NCBI GenBank assembly: GCA_021613535.1
Contig: CP075497.1
Location: 13,764,001 to 13,828,000 of the forward strand
DNA length: 64,000 nt
DNA from: Adineta vaga
Taxonomy: Eukaryota > Rotifera
Reading direction: 5' to 3'
The stretch's first letter is position 1, and each line of letters opens with the position of its first letter. The notes beneath the pieces are model-generated. The model saw nothing but the letters and a program-made list of their open reading frames with translations, was not told the DNA's origin and did not search any database. Positions 47,590 through 59,006 of this stretch are shown piece after piece. The translations under genes and the position numbers were made by a program.

Positions 47590-48626
47590 ATTCCATACAT
47601 ATAATTTTTATATCAATCGTATTTTCCTTTATAGTTTTCATTGCTATTTCGAATAAATATTTAATTAGAAGTATTTCATTTTAGATTATTAAAAATATGA
47701 GAAAGTAGAAAAAAGAAAGAACATTTTAAATAAAAAACAAATACCATGTTAATAACAAGAAATATTTGTGAAGTTTTTTAGTATTATGTCTGTCACACAT
47801 TAACTTCTCTTTAGAATAAATATAAAAAAAGGACGAGATAATATAACATTCATTCGTATACCTTTATCGTCATAAATATTCTCTAGCTTGAATCGATAAA
47901 ACGTTTGTGTTGCAAATAACTAAATTCTGTGACAAAAAAGGATGATCTGTCCAGAAATGAAATTTCAAAAATAGAAACTCTTTGTTTTCGATAGTATTAC
48001 CTAAATAACAAATAAAAGATACGATCGAAAAGTGTATGTGTTCATAGATTTACAGAACTTCTTTTAAAAGTACTATCGAAGAAGAAAAGTCCATATGGTA
48101 TCTTTTTTCTGGAACATATTTTCATGCTTTAATCAAATATTATGTGATAGTTTCTGGAAAACCATTAATAATAGAAGAATCAACATTGGATTGCCAATCT
48201 TTGAAAAGCCATAAAAAAGTCTTATAAGTTGTTCATTTCATACTTATATATTTCACTTTAAAAACTTCCTTTCATTAAATAAAATGTGTCTGAATAGAAT
48301 AATTTAACAAGATATTGTGTAAACCAAGATTTAATTAGAACGTCTATTGACAGTATGTTTCCTACATATGTAACTATATGAATGATCTCTTCTTCGCAAC
48401 ACTCATACTCTCAAGATGGTTCAATAGTTTACTTTCATTTGATCTAAATTATAAATTAGGATTTGTAAATGTTTTAGTTGACATAGAAGTATTAAATATC
48501 TTTATTGTTATTTACACTATTCTTGTAATATCAATTATCTGAAACTTGGATGATCATAATAATGAATTAGAATCTGGTAATTATTTTCTACAAAAGAACA
48601 TATTCATGTAATAATGTAGATTTCCC
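47590..48626. other. Intergenic, one telomere-like motif
   Basis: AT-rich. CAACACTCATACTCTCAAG at 48399-48417 repeats the string at 44938, including the following ATGGTT. No gene seen. Confidence 0.45.
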
Positions 48627-49144
48627 TTACATCTTCTTCAAGATTATCAAATCTATCACAATTGATAAAATAATTGATTTAACCGTATTATTTTCTGTTA
48701 TCATTGTTATAGCAGAAGAAGGAAGACGTTTTAAATTTGATCTGTATTCAAGTAGTGTATAAATGATGACAGCATGAGTCTTTACATTCATCATATTTAC
48801 CGATAATAAACCATTGTCTGTATTCGATTTAGCTGAATAAATTGTTTCCAATGATTATCATCAGACATATCACTTCGCTCATTAATAAATTTCAAATAAT
48901 ACAATGATGGTGCGTAAAAGAGATTGTACTTGTTACAAAGTATTGTGTGCGAATGAGATATTATTATATTATGGGTATAAAACTGATCTTTTAGATTAAT
49001 TGTTTGTAATTGAGAAGAATATTCATATCGAATCATTGAAATAAGAAGTTTTCTTATTTTTACTGAGAATAATGGAAGTAATGGAAGATTGACACGTTTT
49101 AAAACAGAATTCAATTGATTTCCATCGATATGAATCGATTTCAA
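48627..49144 (-). CDS. Hypothetical, probably the 3' part of a broken gene
   Basis: The frame from 49144 reads HIDGNQLNSVLKRVNLPLLP, IRYEYSSQLQTINLKDQFY and LYYLKFINERSDMSDDNHWK and ends in a stop. A second frame (48851-48627) follows without a clear intron. The Leu/Asn pattern is reminiscent of the LRR-like tail of rotifer F-box proteins, but I cannot confirm it. No start region or F-box is seen upstream before the MITE at 49457. Confidence 0.35.
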
Positions 49145-49456
49145 TCGACTTATTCAAATCATTCGTCAATATTAATGAAATAACATTTTCTAGTTTAATT
49201 AATCGATAAAATTCTTTTGAATTGAAAGTCTATTTATCATAAGAATTGAGAAAGTAACTGTATTAACAATAAAATTGTTTGAACATCGAGGTAATAAAAA
49301 TAAAAAATAAATTCTTTTCTTTTGAAATCTGTTAATTATTTCAGTTAGAAACTCTACCATCGAACTGTTTCTTCTCGAATTGAAAAGTATTTATCTCGTT
49401 ACCCTTCATGATGTTATCAATAGTGAATCAAAACATTCCCGAAATAAGAATGCTTA

Positions 49457-49633
49457 GAGATGTCTATCGCGGTTGAAAATGTACCACTGCTGCGCCACGA
49501 TGAAATTTTTAGAAATCAAAGTTGTTACTACTAGTTGAGGAAGCTCATCAAGTCTGACATGGCGCCATACAATAGCATTGTAATTATGTGTGAACTTATA
49601 AGCTATCGCGCCATACCACGCTATGTACATCTC
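49457..49633. mobile_element. Small MITE with GAGATGT..AT.GCG ends, copy 1
   Basis: The left tip GAGATGTCTATCGCGG and reverse-complemented right tip GAGATGTACATAGCGTGG are imperfect inverted repeats flanked by TA on both sides. The body contains AAGTTGTTACTACTA and GAAGCTCATCAAGTCT, both shared with copy 2 at 51.8 kb. TA flanks suggest a Tc1/mariner-type element. Confidence 0.65.
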
Positions 49634-50019
49634 TATTATAAATAAATGCGAATCTTACAAATGTTAATTTCTCGAAATTATCCTCATTAAAAAACGATTA
49701 TTCTAGAGATATTGCGACTAATCCACTTCTACTCCTTAATTTCAAAATATTCTGAAGTATGAAAATATAAACAACGAAGAAAATGTCGATTCATGAACCT
49801 CTAGAAAATATTAAATAAACAAATATTATTTTTGCTTTTATTTAAGTTAACTTTTAAAATAGAGAAATTTTTAGAAAGAAAAGCATTGGTTTAAAATATT
49901 TATACAGTTTCTCGATTTTTGATAATGAGAATATGAGGAAGAATAGAAATATCAGTTTCTGGTCCACTCTCATCCTCATCCTATGTGTAAAATGACAGAA
50001 TCTTTTAATGTCAAAGACT
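49634..50019. other. Intergenic, nothing certain
   Basis: AT-rich. A minus-strand stretch near 49910-49980 encodes DEDESGPETDISILPHILI, possibly an exon end of the broken gene to the right, but I could not connect it. Confidence 0.3.
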
Positions 50020-53000
50020 TCAATCATTTCCAAATTTCATTAAATGACTTGTATTTGATCCAACAATTAATCCATCAGATTTGCATTCGTTGTTTTCATC
50101 AAGATAATAACAACCAGATGTAAAGATTCTCAACTGATAATTAGATCTAAATTGTAATGATTCATTTGAAGTTAATTCTCGTAAACCAATAATTAATGTT
50201 TGATGATTTATTGTTTTTTGATTATCAATGAAATGAATGTGAGTTTTATTTGAAGGACAAAATAAATTCCATCCATCAATTTGATTTAATTGCGGAATTT
50301 GATCAAATTTATAAATAATTAAATAGGATAAATTCATATTTAATGATTGAAATTGATAATTGAGATGTTATATTAACAAAATGATAATGAAATGTTTGAT
50401 TATGAGGAGTAGAATTAAAGGATCATTGGGGGAATAGAATAATTGGGATCTTGTGGAATGATGAATCGAATTGAATGTTTAGTTGGGGTTTTGATGGAAA
50501 TTTCATTTCCATTTTGATCAGGAAAAGTTAAAGAAATCGTTCTATCACTGTTCGAAAAGAAATTATTGAATTGTTTGATAAAGATAAATTGAAATTCGAT
50601 GTAAAATAAATATCTACTCCTCCAATTTATTTTCTTTGTTTATTGATAAGTGATTGAATTGAGATAGTTTTCAATAATACAAATATTTCTAGAAATATCA
50701 ATCAATGTCATATTTTGACCAATATTTAATGATTTTGTAACTAAATCGATGATTTGATTAATTTCATTTGTGTAAGAATCAAAGGTCCAAAAAAAACATT
50801 TTTTCTAAAATCGTCTTAAACATTAAATACTCATAATAGGATGTCGGTGTGAGTTTGATAGAATCGATTTTTTAGAAAAAATTCGGTTTTCTCTTCGGAA
50901 AAATTAAGAAATAGTTAAGTCGTTTCTTCGTCTCACTTTTGAGATACGCAGAAAATACTTGTTTTCTGATTACAAAGAAATAAAATGATTTACTTAAATT
51001 TGACCAATCAGAATCTAAATCTGTATCATAATCATCTCGTATTTTTGTTGAACTATCAATATCTGATTTTAGTACATTTGTACGTTGTTGTAAAACTTGA
51101 TTAATACTCTATAATATTTATAAAAAGAGATGACAAAATAGAATTTATTTTAAATTACTTACAGTAAAAACATTAGCAGCACATTGAACATCTTCATAAG
51201 GAATTTTTGTTGAAAGAAAATGAAGAGTTTTCGGCAATCGACAACATTTATTTGAAACAATCGTCTATGTTAGAAAAATAAATTTCATAAAAGAATTTTT
51301 CGAATGAAAAGTTTGATTTTGTTTCAATGATGAAACGGAGATTTGTGTTTGGGGAATTTCACTTTTCATTGCTTTATCAAAATTTTCTCTATTAATTTCA
51401 TTTAATTCTTTCGAAATAGAATTAATAATCTGTTCAATAGAATTTTGATCTTTAGTTAGAGATAATTCGTTCAATAAATAATTTGTTTGTGTTGATAAAA
51501 CAGAAATCGATGATGAAATATTAAATTCATTAAATCACGAATTTGAACGAGAAGATTTAAATTTCCACGAGGAAATCGAACCGTAAAATTCATTGCACTG
51601 ATATTTGTTTCATATGAATTGATTTGAGAAAATAAAATCCATTGAATCTTTTTATTTAAAGAACATTTTCCATGACAGTAGGAATACAATGCAACTTGAG
51701 TTGTAGGATTTATTAAGTGATATTCAACATTTGGTAAAGAAAGTGTTGAAATAACACATCTAAATAAGAAAATGAAAGAGGATATTATTTTTTCAATTGT
51801 CAATAGAGAGGTTCATCGTGGTTAAAAATATGCCACGTCACAATGAAAGTTTTAGCGAATTCTGTTTTTTCAAGACTCCGAGCCATAGAAATCTAAGTTG
51901 TTACTACTATTTCAAGAAGAAGTCAAAGGGAAACGTATAGGTTAGGCATCGTCAGCACCTATCATAGGTTTCAGGTGCTGAAATGCCCGCACTTTTCTCC
52001 TTAGAAGAAGTTCATCAAGTCTCACACACTAGAATACATCATCATTGAAATTATGTGTGACTTTATAAGTTTAAAAGTACCGCTATCGACGCTATGAACA
52101 TCTGTGACTGTCAATGACTTACCCAGTAATAATCATTGATTTATTTAAATCTTTAATTTGTATAAGAACATAACCAATTGCATAAATTGAAGAATTTTGC
52201 CGATTATTCATTTGAATCATAAATTGATATGTTTCATCTAATTGAAGTGATTGACGAAAGATTTTTATTGAAGATTCTTTTGGATATTGCATTCCATTAT
52301 ATTCGAAATTAGTTTTATTTAATAAACATGATAAATCTGAGGAGTCATTTAATGATTGAGAATTTGGGATAATGAAATCTCCATGATGATCATAAACACC
52401 ATAAATTTGACAATAATATCTATAAATCCAATCCTTTATTTATAAATAAAACATACGGTTGAATTAAATGGATATCCATCAGGATCATTTGAATAATTTC
52501 CTGGATTTAAATAAAGATCTTGTTGATATCCAGAGGTAATCATTGATGTTCCTAATGGAACAAGATTTACTGTAATTCCTGTTGGATTTACTTGAATATA
52601 AACTGATTTTGAACAATTTAATTTAATAATTGATAAAATATAAAAATCACGATTTCGACGTATTTGAATTGGAGATAAGAACGTTGATTCTGGGATTAAT
52701 CGAATTTGAGGATATTGACATTTTGCTTTTATTCAAATATCAAATTAGAAAAATCACATTTTCAATTGAATGATGAAATTTTTACCTTGATTTTTAAAAG
52801 AAATTGTTAAGATTTGTTCTGTTGGCGAAGGAAAAGTTACTTGATCTATTATTTAAAAAGAGAAATAAACTTTCTTCATTCATTTGTTTTTACTTACGAC
52901 ATGAATCTTTTTCAAAAAGAAATTTTTGAGTTCGATGATTTCCAAAATCATTGACATACATATTTCTATCAACATCGAAACTAAGAACAGATGGATTATT

Positions 53001-53560
53001 TAATTGATGAGCTTGTGAACCTTCTCCATCACATCCAACTAAACATCGAAAACCATTTTGATCTGATCCAATTATACGATGATTTCCAAAATTCACAATA
53101 AAAAGATATTTATCAGCATCTAGAAAAATTTGAGTTGGCCCAACAAGTGTAATTGTAATATTAGAAGATGCATTTCCTGCTTTTGTTATTCCATTTAAAT
53201 TACCAAATTCAAATAATTGAATACGGTCATTTCGAAAATCTGCCACATATAAATCAAAATTATCGTCAACAAAGATTCCACGTGGATACGCAAATTGATT
53301 CGAAGCAGAACCTTGAGTACCATTTCCAGCAATAACTGTTGTATTTATTTCAACATTATTTAACCATCTTTTCACTACTTTATGTTGACTGAGAAGTGCA
53401 CAATATAAAGAATTCTTTTGATCAACAAAAAGACCAGAACAATATGATTTAACATTCATGACATTGATAAACTTGATCGTTCAATCCACTATTAATAAAA
53501 ATATCTCCAAGGTTTGTAACAAAGATCGACCATGGATTTGAAAAGTGTCCTGAAATAAAT
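50020..53560 (-). pseudogene. NHL-REJ-GPS (polycystin-like) receptor gene, broken
   Basis: Pieces in order on the minus strand: NHL repeats (53560-52890) with YPRGIFVDDNFDLYVADF, RNDRIQLFEF, PTQIFLDADKYLFIVNFGN and DVDRNMYVNDFGNHR; REJ-like segments (52850-51470) with LNPGNYSNDPDGYPFNSTV and LINPTTQVALYSYCHGKC; a helical stretch (51474-51265); and a GPS-like end (50130-50020) with CYYLDENNECKSDGLIVGSN. This order suits a large adhesion or polycystin-1-like membrane protein. Frames change several times (one clear shift near 53465), a MITE sits at 51.8 kb, and the membrane domain expected after GPS is missing. It is therefore probably dead. Confidence 0.6.
51803..52106. mobile_element. Small MITE, copy 2, with internal insertion
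   Basis: The ends GAGAGGTTCATCGTGG and, reverse-complemented, CAGATGTTCATAGCG match copy 1 at 49457. Shared inner strings include AAGTTGTTACTACTA and GAAGTTCATCAAGTCT. About 100 bp between these are absent from copy 1. It lies within the broken receptor gene. Confidence 0.6.
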
Positions 53561-54068
53561 AGAAATATTTGATTTATTTTCCTCGCAATGATTGGATATT
53601 ACTTAAAGTTTGATCAATGAAAATAAATAGAAAAAAAAATCGATTTTTTCATTAAAATAATAAAGTGTGAATGTTTCTACAGAAAAATTCTGGTAGAACT
53701 GAATGGAAAGTATTATCATCAATAAATTTGAATTTTTGTTTGAATTTCTATTTAATCACGTTTTAAATATTTGTAATTAAAATCAACAATTTCTCTCTTA
53801 GAGGTATTTTTTAACTAATTAATTTTATCAAATAAAACAATTCAAATGAGATTAGAAAATATCTTTCAAAACTGATTTAATTATTTGAATTTGTAATCAA
53901 TCAAAAAAAAGAGAAAAAGTCACAAATGTTGATTCTTTGTCTTTTTTAAAAAAGATATTTGATATCCATATAATCAATGAACGTGATTTAAAATCGGAAT
54001 AGAATAATGTTCCTTACAACTTATATACAATTTATCTAAATTGAAGGAAGTCAGTGGAATAGTTCTGA
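53561..54068. other. Intergenic, nothing recognised
   Basis: AT-rich with homopolymer runs; no coding signal. Confidence 0.5.
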
Positions 54069-54905
54069 TTATGTATTGCTTGCACTGATATATGGTATCG
54101 ATTCAAATTCTAATACACAACCAATATGTGATTGAGTATCAGCTACAATACGTCCATTTTCTTTATGGTATTCTATATTGCCTTTGGCAAGCGCACTGAT
54201 TAGTTTATCCATCGAATCGATACCGAACGTTAATTTGTATATACCTAATGAGTCAATATTTCTAACAGTCAATATGATTTGAAAATTTTTGAGATGAAGA
54301 ATGTAACGATTTGCTTCGGTGCCAACTAGTTTATCAATATCCATATCGAGCAGAAATACTTGAGCCGCACTGGGCGGATCAATTACGTTGATATGAAGTT
54401 GAGTCATAGCAGTGCAACCGTTCGGATGCATCTGCCATTCAGGACGCCAAACAAGCTCTGGATTTAAATGTTGACAATAACTGATACCAGTACCAGGAAC
54501 GGGAGTAGATTCCAAACGGGTTACACGAAATGCGGCATTTCCAATTAGGGCATCGTTTAAATTAACCGGACGTGACAAGGCTAATATCGGTATAGTAGAT
54601 AAACCACGTGCAGTGAGCGTAGTTTTCACTTCATCAACATCATGTGCTTTTATTGTCATAGTTATTAATCATGCAGGCAACTACTCCAGTCTCAGACGCT
54701 TTTCGTATGGCGTGTCCTCTGTATATCCACATAGTTCCAGATAATCAGTTTAGAAAACTATAGTATGATTGATCGTACCGACTGTATGACAGCCACGTGG
54801 AGTTATAATAAAACCCATACGTTGAAAATATGCTGCTACCTGATCAAGTCAATTCCGCGTATTGAGAATAATGTGATCAATGCGATTCATCATAATTTAT
54901 TATTA
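54069..54905 (-). pseudogene. Glyoxalase-like (VOC) pseudogene, probably of bacterial origin
   Basis: One frame runs the whole length. It opens with DHIILNTRN, a stop, LDQVAAYFQRMGFIITPRG, CHTVGTINHTIVF, a stop and TDYLELCGY. After two more stops come HDVDEVKTTLTARGLSTI, LNPELVWRPEWQMHPNG, and the end HIGCVLEFESIP. The pattern DH....T.DLD..A..F...GF..TPRG.H..GT.NH...F.TDYLEL is the N-terminus of Glyoxalase_3/VOC-type proteins common in bacteria, and the last strand fits too. Four in-frame stops without frameshift indicate decay by point mutation. There are no introns. The last 196 codons are free of stops. A bacterial donor is inferred, not shown. Confidence 0.72.
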
Positions 54906-56047
54906 TCGAAATCTATAAAAAAATTCTTTACTTTTATTTATAGTTCAATACTTTCCTTGTCAGTCTACATACCGTATATGAAATACATTCGTGATATATA
55001 AACTATCTTTCAGTAATGATGAAGAAAAATAAGCACATGGTTAGGTAAAAAGTAGTATACGTGAAATTATTTTCTTATCTTGAAAATAACTGTCACTACT
55101 AACAAACACCATCTGACAACAGATATAAGCCAACCATCTAAAGTTACTGAATCATGTATGAACAATAAAACATGAGAGCTAATAGTATCTTCTGCCTAAT
55201 AGACAATGATCATGGCATTGAATTTTTTAGCAACATCATGATTGCATTCATACCTTTTATGTTAATAATAGATTGTCAAGAACGACACAGTCAGTATTGT
55301 TGTTGATACATAGAAGAAAAGTGACGTTTACAAGCACCTTTTTCAGTCCTCCACAAACGTAATACTATTGTTTTATAACAGATAAGAAAGATTCTGTTAC
55401 ATCTTGAGAAGTAGATGTATGGGTGTTAGTATTATATTGTTCGTAGATCGCACCCAAACCTTTGTTAGAACTAGAAACTGTTAAATGATAGTACGCATAT
55501 ATAAAATACAAACTATATGCTACATGTTTTACTAGTATCAATTTACTCGTGTATTCTATGATAATCAAAACTGATCTTTTACAAAATTCCCGTGCTTACT
55601 GGACATTGCATGGTACATGGATGTGGATGATGGTGAGGATACAAAAACAACCACATTCACTCTCACCCTCGATTATGTGTTTCTTTCAAATGTTTATCTT
55701 CTAGAATATTTATTTAATAATTATGATAAAAAATTGTTAATTTTTGTTTATTATATTATTCGTATTAAAGACCACGTTTTTCTTGTTCTGTTTTTAAAAA
55801 CTTCTCTTATTTGTCTTCATGTATCATTTCTTTTCCGTGAATAATTTCATTGCAAGTTCGACGTGTTTCTATGTTCATCTTTTGCATATTTTTTCATTTT
55901 CTTTTCGTAGTATTTCAATGATTTATTCGTTTTTTCCCTCCATTCTGTAAGAATAATATGCTGCATCAAAGTTAAAACTTTCATAAGATGTTTTATTCAT
56001 TACAAATCTTTTTTTAACATCAGAAAATCATTCCGAGCATAGGAAAA
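54906..56047. other. Intergenic, nothing recognised
   Basis: AT-rich. Short ORFs at 55365 (-) and 55617 (+) lack protein-like features. No RNA gene seen. Confidence 0.5.
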
Positions 56048-56521
56048 TCAATCAGATTGTTGCCAACATTTTCTTTCTTCAATACCAAATTTACCATTTA
56101 ATTTAGCTTTAGTGTAAAAATCTTTGATAGCCCAATCTCTTGATTCGCTTCGACTTTTCTTTGTTGCTTTACCCCAGATCGTTTCTGATATTGATGGACA
56201 TCGAAGTTTTGTAACCCATACCCATTCCCATCCTGAGAAACGTCCTTTTTGATAAAAATCACATTTAGCGTTACATACCAACATCGACTGGTTTTTACCC
56301 CAGTTTCTATTTTCATTATAACTATTACAGAATGCATCAAGACATTGTTGAGGATTCTCGTGAGAAAGAGTATCCGTGCAAGATCTCAATAGATGACCTG
56401 GATGAAGTTTTGAATTCAAAGTAAAATGTTGACTGGAACTAGTGTAGAACAGAATAAGAGTTAAATAAAAGCCAAACCAAATCGTCGAACTCTGCATGTT
56501 TAACGATTGTAAAGAAATCAT
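56048..56521 (-). CDS. Small secreted cysteine-containing protein (157 aa)
   Basis: Intact single-exon frame. A signal peptide (STIWFGFYLTLILFYTSSS) is followed by a mature part with eight cysteines (LLRSCTD, QQCLDAFCNSY, LVCNAKCDFYQ, KLRCPS, ERKCWQQ) and a Trp-rich centre (GWEWVWVTKLRCP). The even number of cysteines and the absence of a membrane helix suggest a disulfide-bonded extracellular protein. The family is not recognised. A (TA)n tract lies just upstream at 56526-56545. The neighbouring minus-strand gene encodes a Ly6-type surface protein, but no link is implied. Confidence 0.65.
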   Translation of the reverse strand: MISLQSLNMQSSTIWFGFYLTLILFYTSSSQHFTLNSKLHPGHLLRSCTDTLSHENPQQCLDAFCNSYNENRNWGKNQSMLVCNAKCDFYQKGRFSGWEWVWVTKLRCPSISETIWGKATKKSRSESRDWAIKDFYTKAKLNGKFGIEERKCWQQSD

Positions 56522-56674
56522 TTGTATATATATATATATATATACTCATATTCAAAACAAACATGATCGATCGTATTATTTTCAATGATTTAGATAAGAA
56601 TGGAGACGAAATAAGATATTTATTAAGAAAAGTACTTCCTATTTTATATACAATTATTTGATTAAAGAACAAAT

Positions 56675-58020
56675 TTAAAAATTGTTAGTTTCAACTAAAT
56701 CATATTGAGTTTGTATAAAAGGTTGAGAACTTGGTTGGAGTGGACTTGAAATAGGAATTTCTTCAAATGAATAATTACGAATTCTCATTTGAGTTCTTCT
56801 ACAATTAAATCGATAAATAATTATTATAAAACCAATAGATATAACTATAATTGAAATAATTATTATCATTTTTAACATATTTGAATCAATTTTATTATTC
56901 AACATTACAACTTTTGTCGTTTCTTCCATAGTTACTGTTGTTGATATATATGTAATTTCAGGAGTTAGATTGATCTCCAAATCTAAAGAACATAATGATC
57001 ATTGAATTGAACGAAATAAAAGTAAGAATTTCTAAATATACCTTCTGTATTACAATAATTAGTTTCACAACAATTGATACGACCTTGAAAAGTAATATCA
57101 CGATATGAAACAATACCAAAAGGTTGATTTTGGCAGTTTTCAACAAATGTTAATATAGTAAAAGATGGATAAGTAATATTTCGATTATTATCATATCCTG
57201 TCAAACCAATAATTGTCTGAAAATAATTATATTTTAAAGAAAAGAATCTTTGAAATAACGTACAGCACATGATTCTGAAGGATTTTATGATTTAAATTTA
57301 TAAATATTATCTTCGATTGAATCATTAATACGTGAATCATAAACATAACAATTCAGACCATTTCCATGCGATAAAAATTGTTGATTACAATTCCAAGAAT
57401 AACAACATGATGAATTAATTGTTATCACAGCTTCAATTCGACTGTGTGGTTCGGAATCTAAACCAGGTGAACATTTCTTCTGATAAGATTTATATACGTC
57501 AACTTCAGTTTGGGGTTGGATCGACTAAAATTGAATTATTGATAACAAAAAAAGAGATATTTATTTGAATTTACTAACCGAACATGATTCAATAGCGCTA
57601 CTACGATATGCAATACGAATTTTATCATCACATTTATTATCAGGTGATGAACAATGACCAACAAGACATGTTAAATTAGTAAAAGCAGGTAATGGAGGTG
57701 AAGGAAGAGAATTACAAAGATTATCTTTACAACAATATTGAGATGAAGAACTTTGACGAGTATTGGAAAGTATCATGTCACGAGTTATCAGACTTTCTGG
57801 ACTTATACTTATCTAAATTATATATAAAATAATAAATTTAATAATTGTCTTACATACTTACTGAACATGAATATAAAGTTTCATGACCAGATTTAAAAAG
57901 ATGTTCTGTATTATTATTATTTAATCTTGATGAAAATAAAATTCCACATTCTGGTCCCTCATTACACGTATAGCATTGAAGGATTCGACCTTGATAGATG
58001 CCTCTTTCAATAGTCATTTT
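56675..58020 (-). CDS. Ly6/uPAR-like single-pass membrane protein, one premature stop
   Basis: Several GT-AG exons assemble on the minus strand. The first visible exon (58020-57862) has ILQCYTCNEGPECG. The next has QYCCKDNLCN, CLVGHCSSPDNKC and AIESCS, then CSPGLDSEPHSR and SSCCYSWNCNQQF. Later come NPSESCA, CQNQPFGIV and NCCETNYCN. The last exon has a stalk, a membrane helix (MIIIISIIVISIGFIIIIY) and a basic tail. C.TC...CG and CC....CN are signatures of three-finger Ly6/uPAR domains; three are visible. A TAA lies in frame before NPSESC (about 57288), so either the chain ends there or this copy is inactivated. The signal-peptide exon is probably near 58085-58130 (MSYLITIRIHIIYLIIV), but its join was not resolved. 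Confidence 0.65.
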
Positions 58021-59006
58021 GATTGCTTGAAAAAAAAATACATATCGAAATAATTGATTTGTGAAATGATATTACTTATTGTGAACTATTATTAAATAAA
58101 TTATATGTATTCTTATTGTAATTAAATATGACATAAATGAATAAATAATCTTCTTTTATATACATAACGATTTTCCTTTTCTTTTCTTACGCTTTATAAA
58201 ATTCATCAAGAACGAATGCATAAAGGTCAAAATAAGAAAAAGTGTTCTTTTTCGAAACAATGTACATTTATATAAAAGATAAGAAAAGAAAAAAAGAAAC
58301 TTGTGTGATTGAATAAACGTACTAGAATTTTTTTTATCTTAAAATTGATTGAAATGAATTAATTTTCAATTGTTTGTTCAGCATTAACATGTTTTAAACA
58401 GTTTTACGATAACAAAGTCGAAAGTGGACATAGTAGCCAGTCTTACATTCTACACTAAAGAAGGATTATTGCAAACAAAACTACATGTTTCATCTCTACA
58501 ACCCTATATCGAAACGAATCCAAGCGATGTCATAATGGACGAGTGCCGTCTTTAAAAACATTTCGAGATTTGCATTTTAAATTTCACCAATATTTACATG
58601 ATAATATCTCCTCTGCAGTCCGATATCAATTTTTTGTAGTAACCAGTAAAATTGCAAATCTAGATGCGTTTTTCTCCTCTTTGTGTTACTTATTCGCTTA
58701 AATTCCACTTTATTGTTATTTTTATCACGGTTATCTTCAGTCACTCTTTCTGTTTTTCATTTGCATTTGCTTCTCAAGATATTATTGTGCAAAACGATTC
58801 ATCATTTATTTCAAATGAATAAAATCATAATTGCAACCAATGTTAATTTTTGTTAAAGGGTATGGGTGAGCGTGATAGTCGCATCATTATTCTGTCGATT
58901 CCAACAGCCTTAAATTTCTACATATGTTTTATTTTAGTTTTCGATATTTTTAATTGCGGCGTTATTAGGAGGAATCAGAATACAGCTTATTGGCATAATA
59001 ATAATG
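58021..59006. other. Intergenic with a telomere-like string
   Basis: No gene recognised beyond the possible signal exon noted in the Ly6 entry. AAGGGTATGGGTGAGCGTG at 58856-58874 is a degenerate G-rich telomere-like string on +. Confidence 0.45.

Noticed and set aside
50820-50920. Possible fifth hammerhead/telomere junction (GGTGTGAGTTTGATAG)
   Set aside because: Only the G-rich string matches; the following sequence has no CTGATGA...GAAA core.
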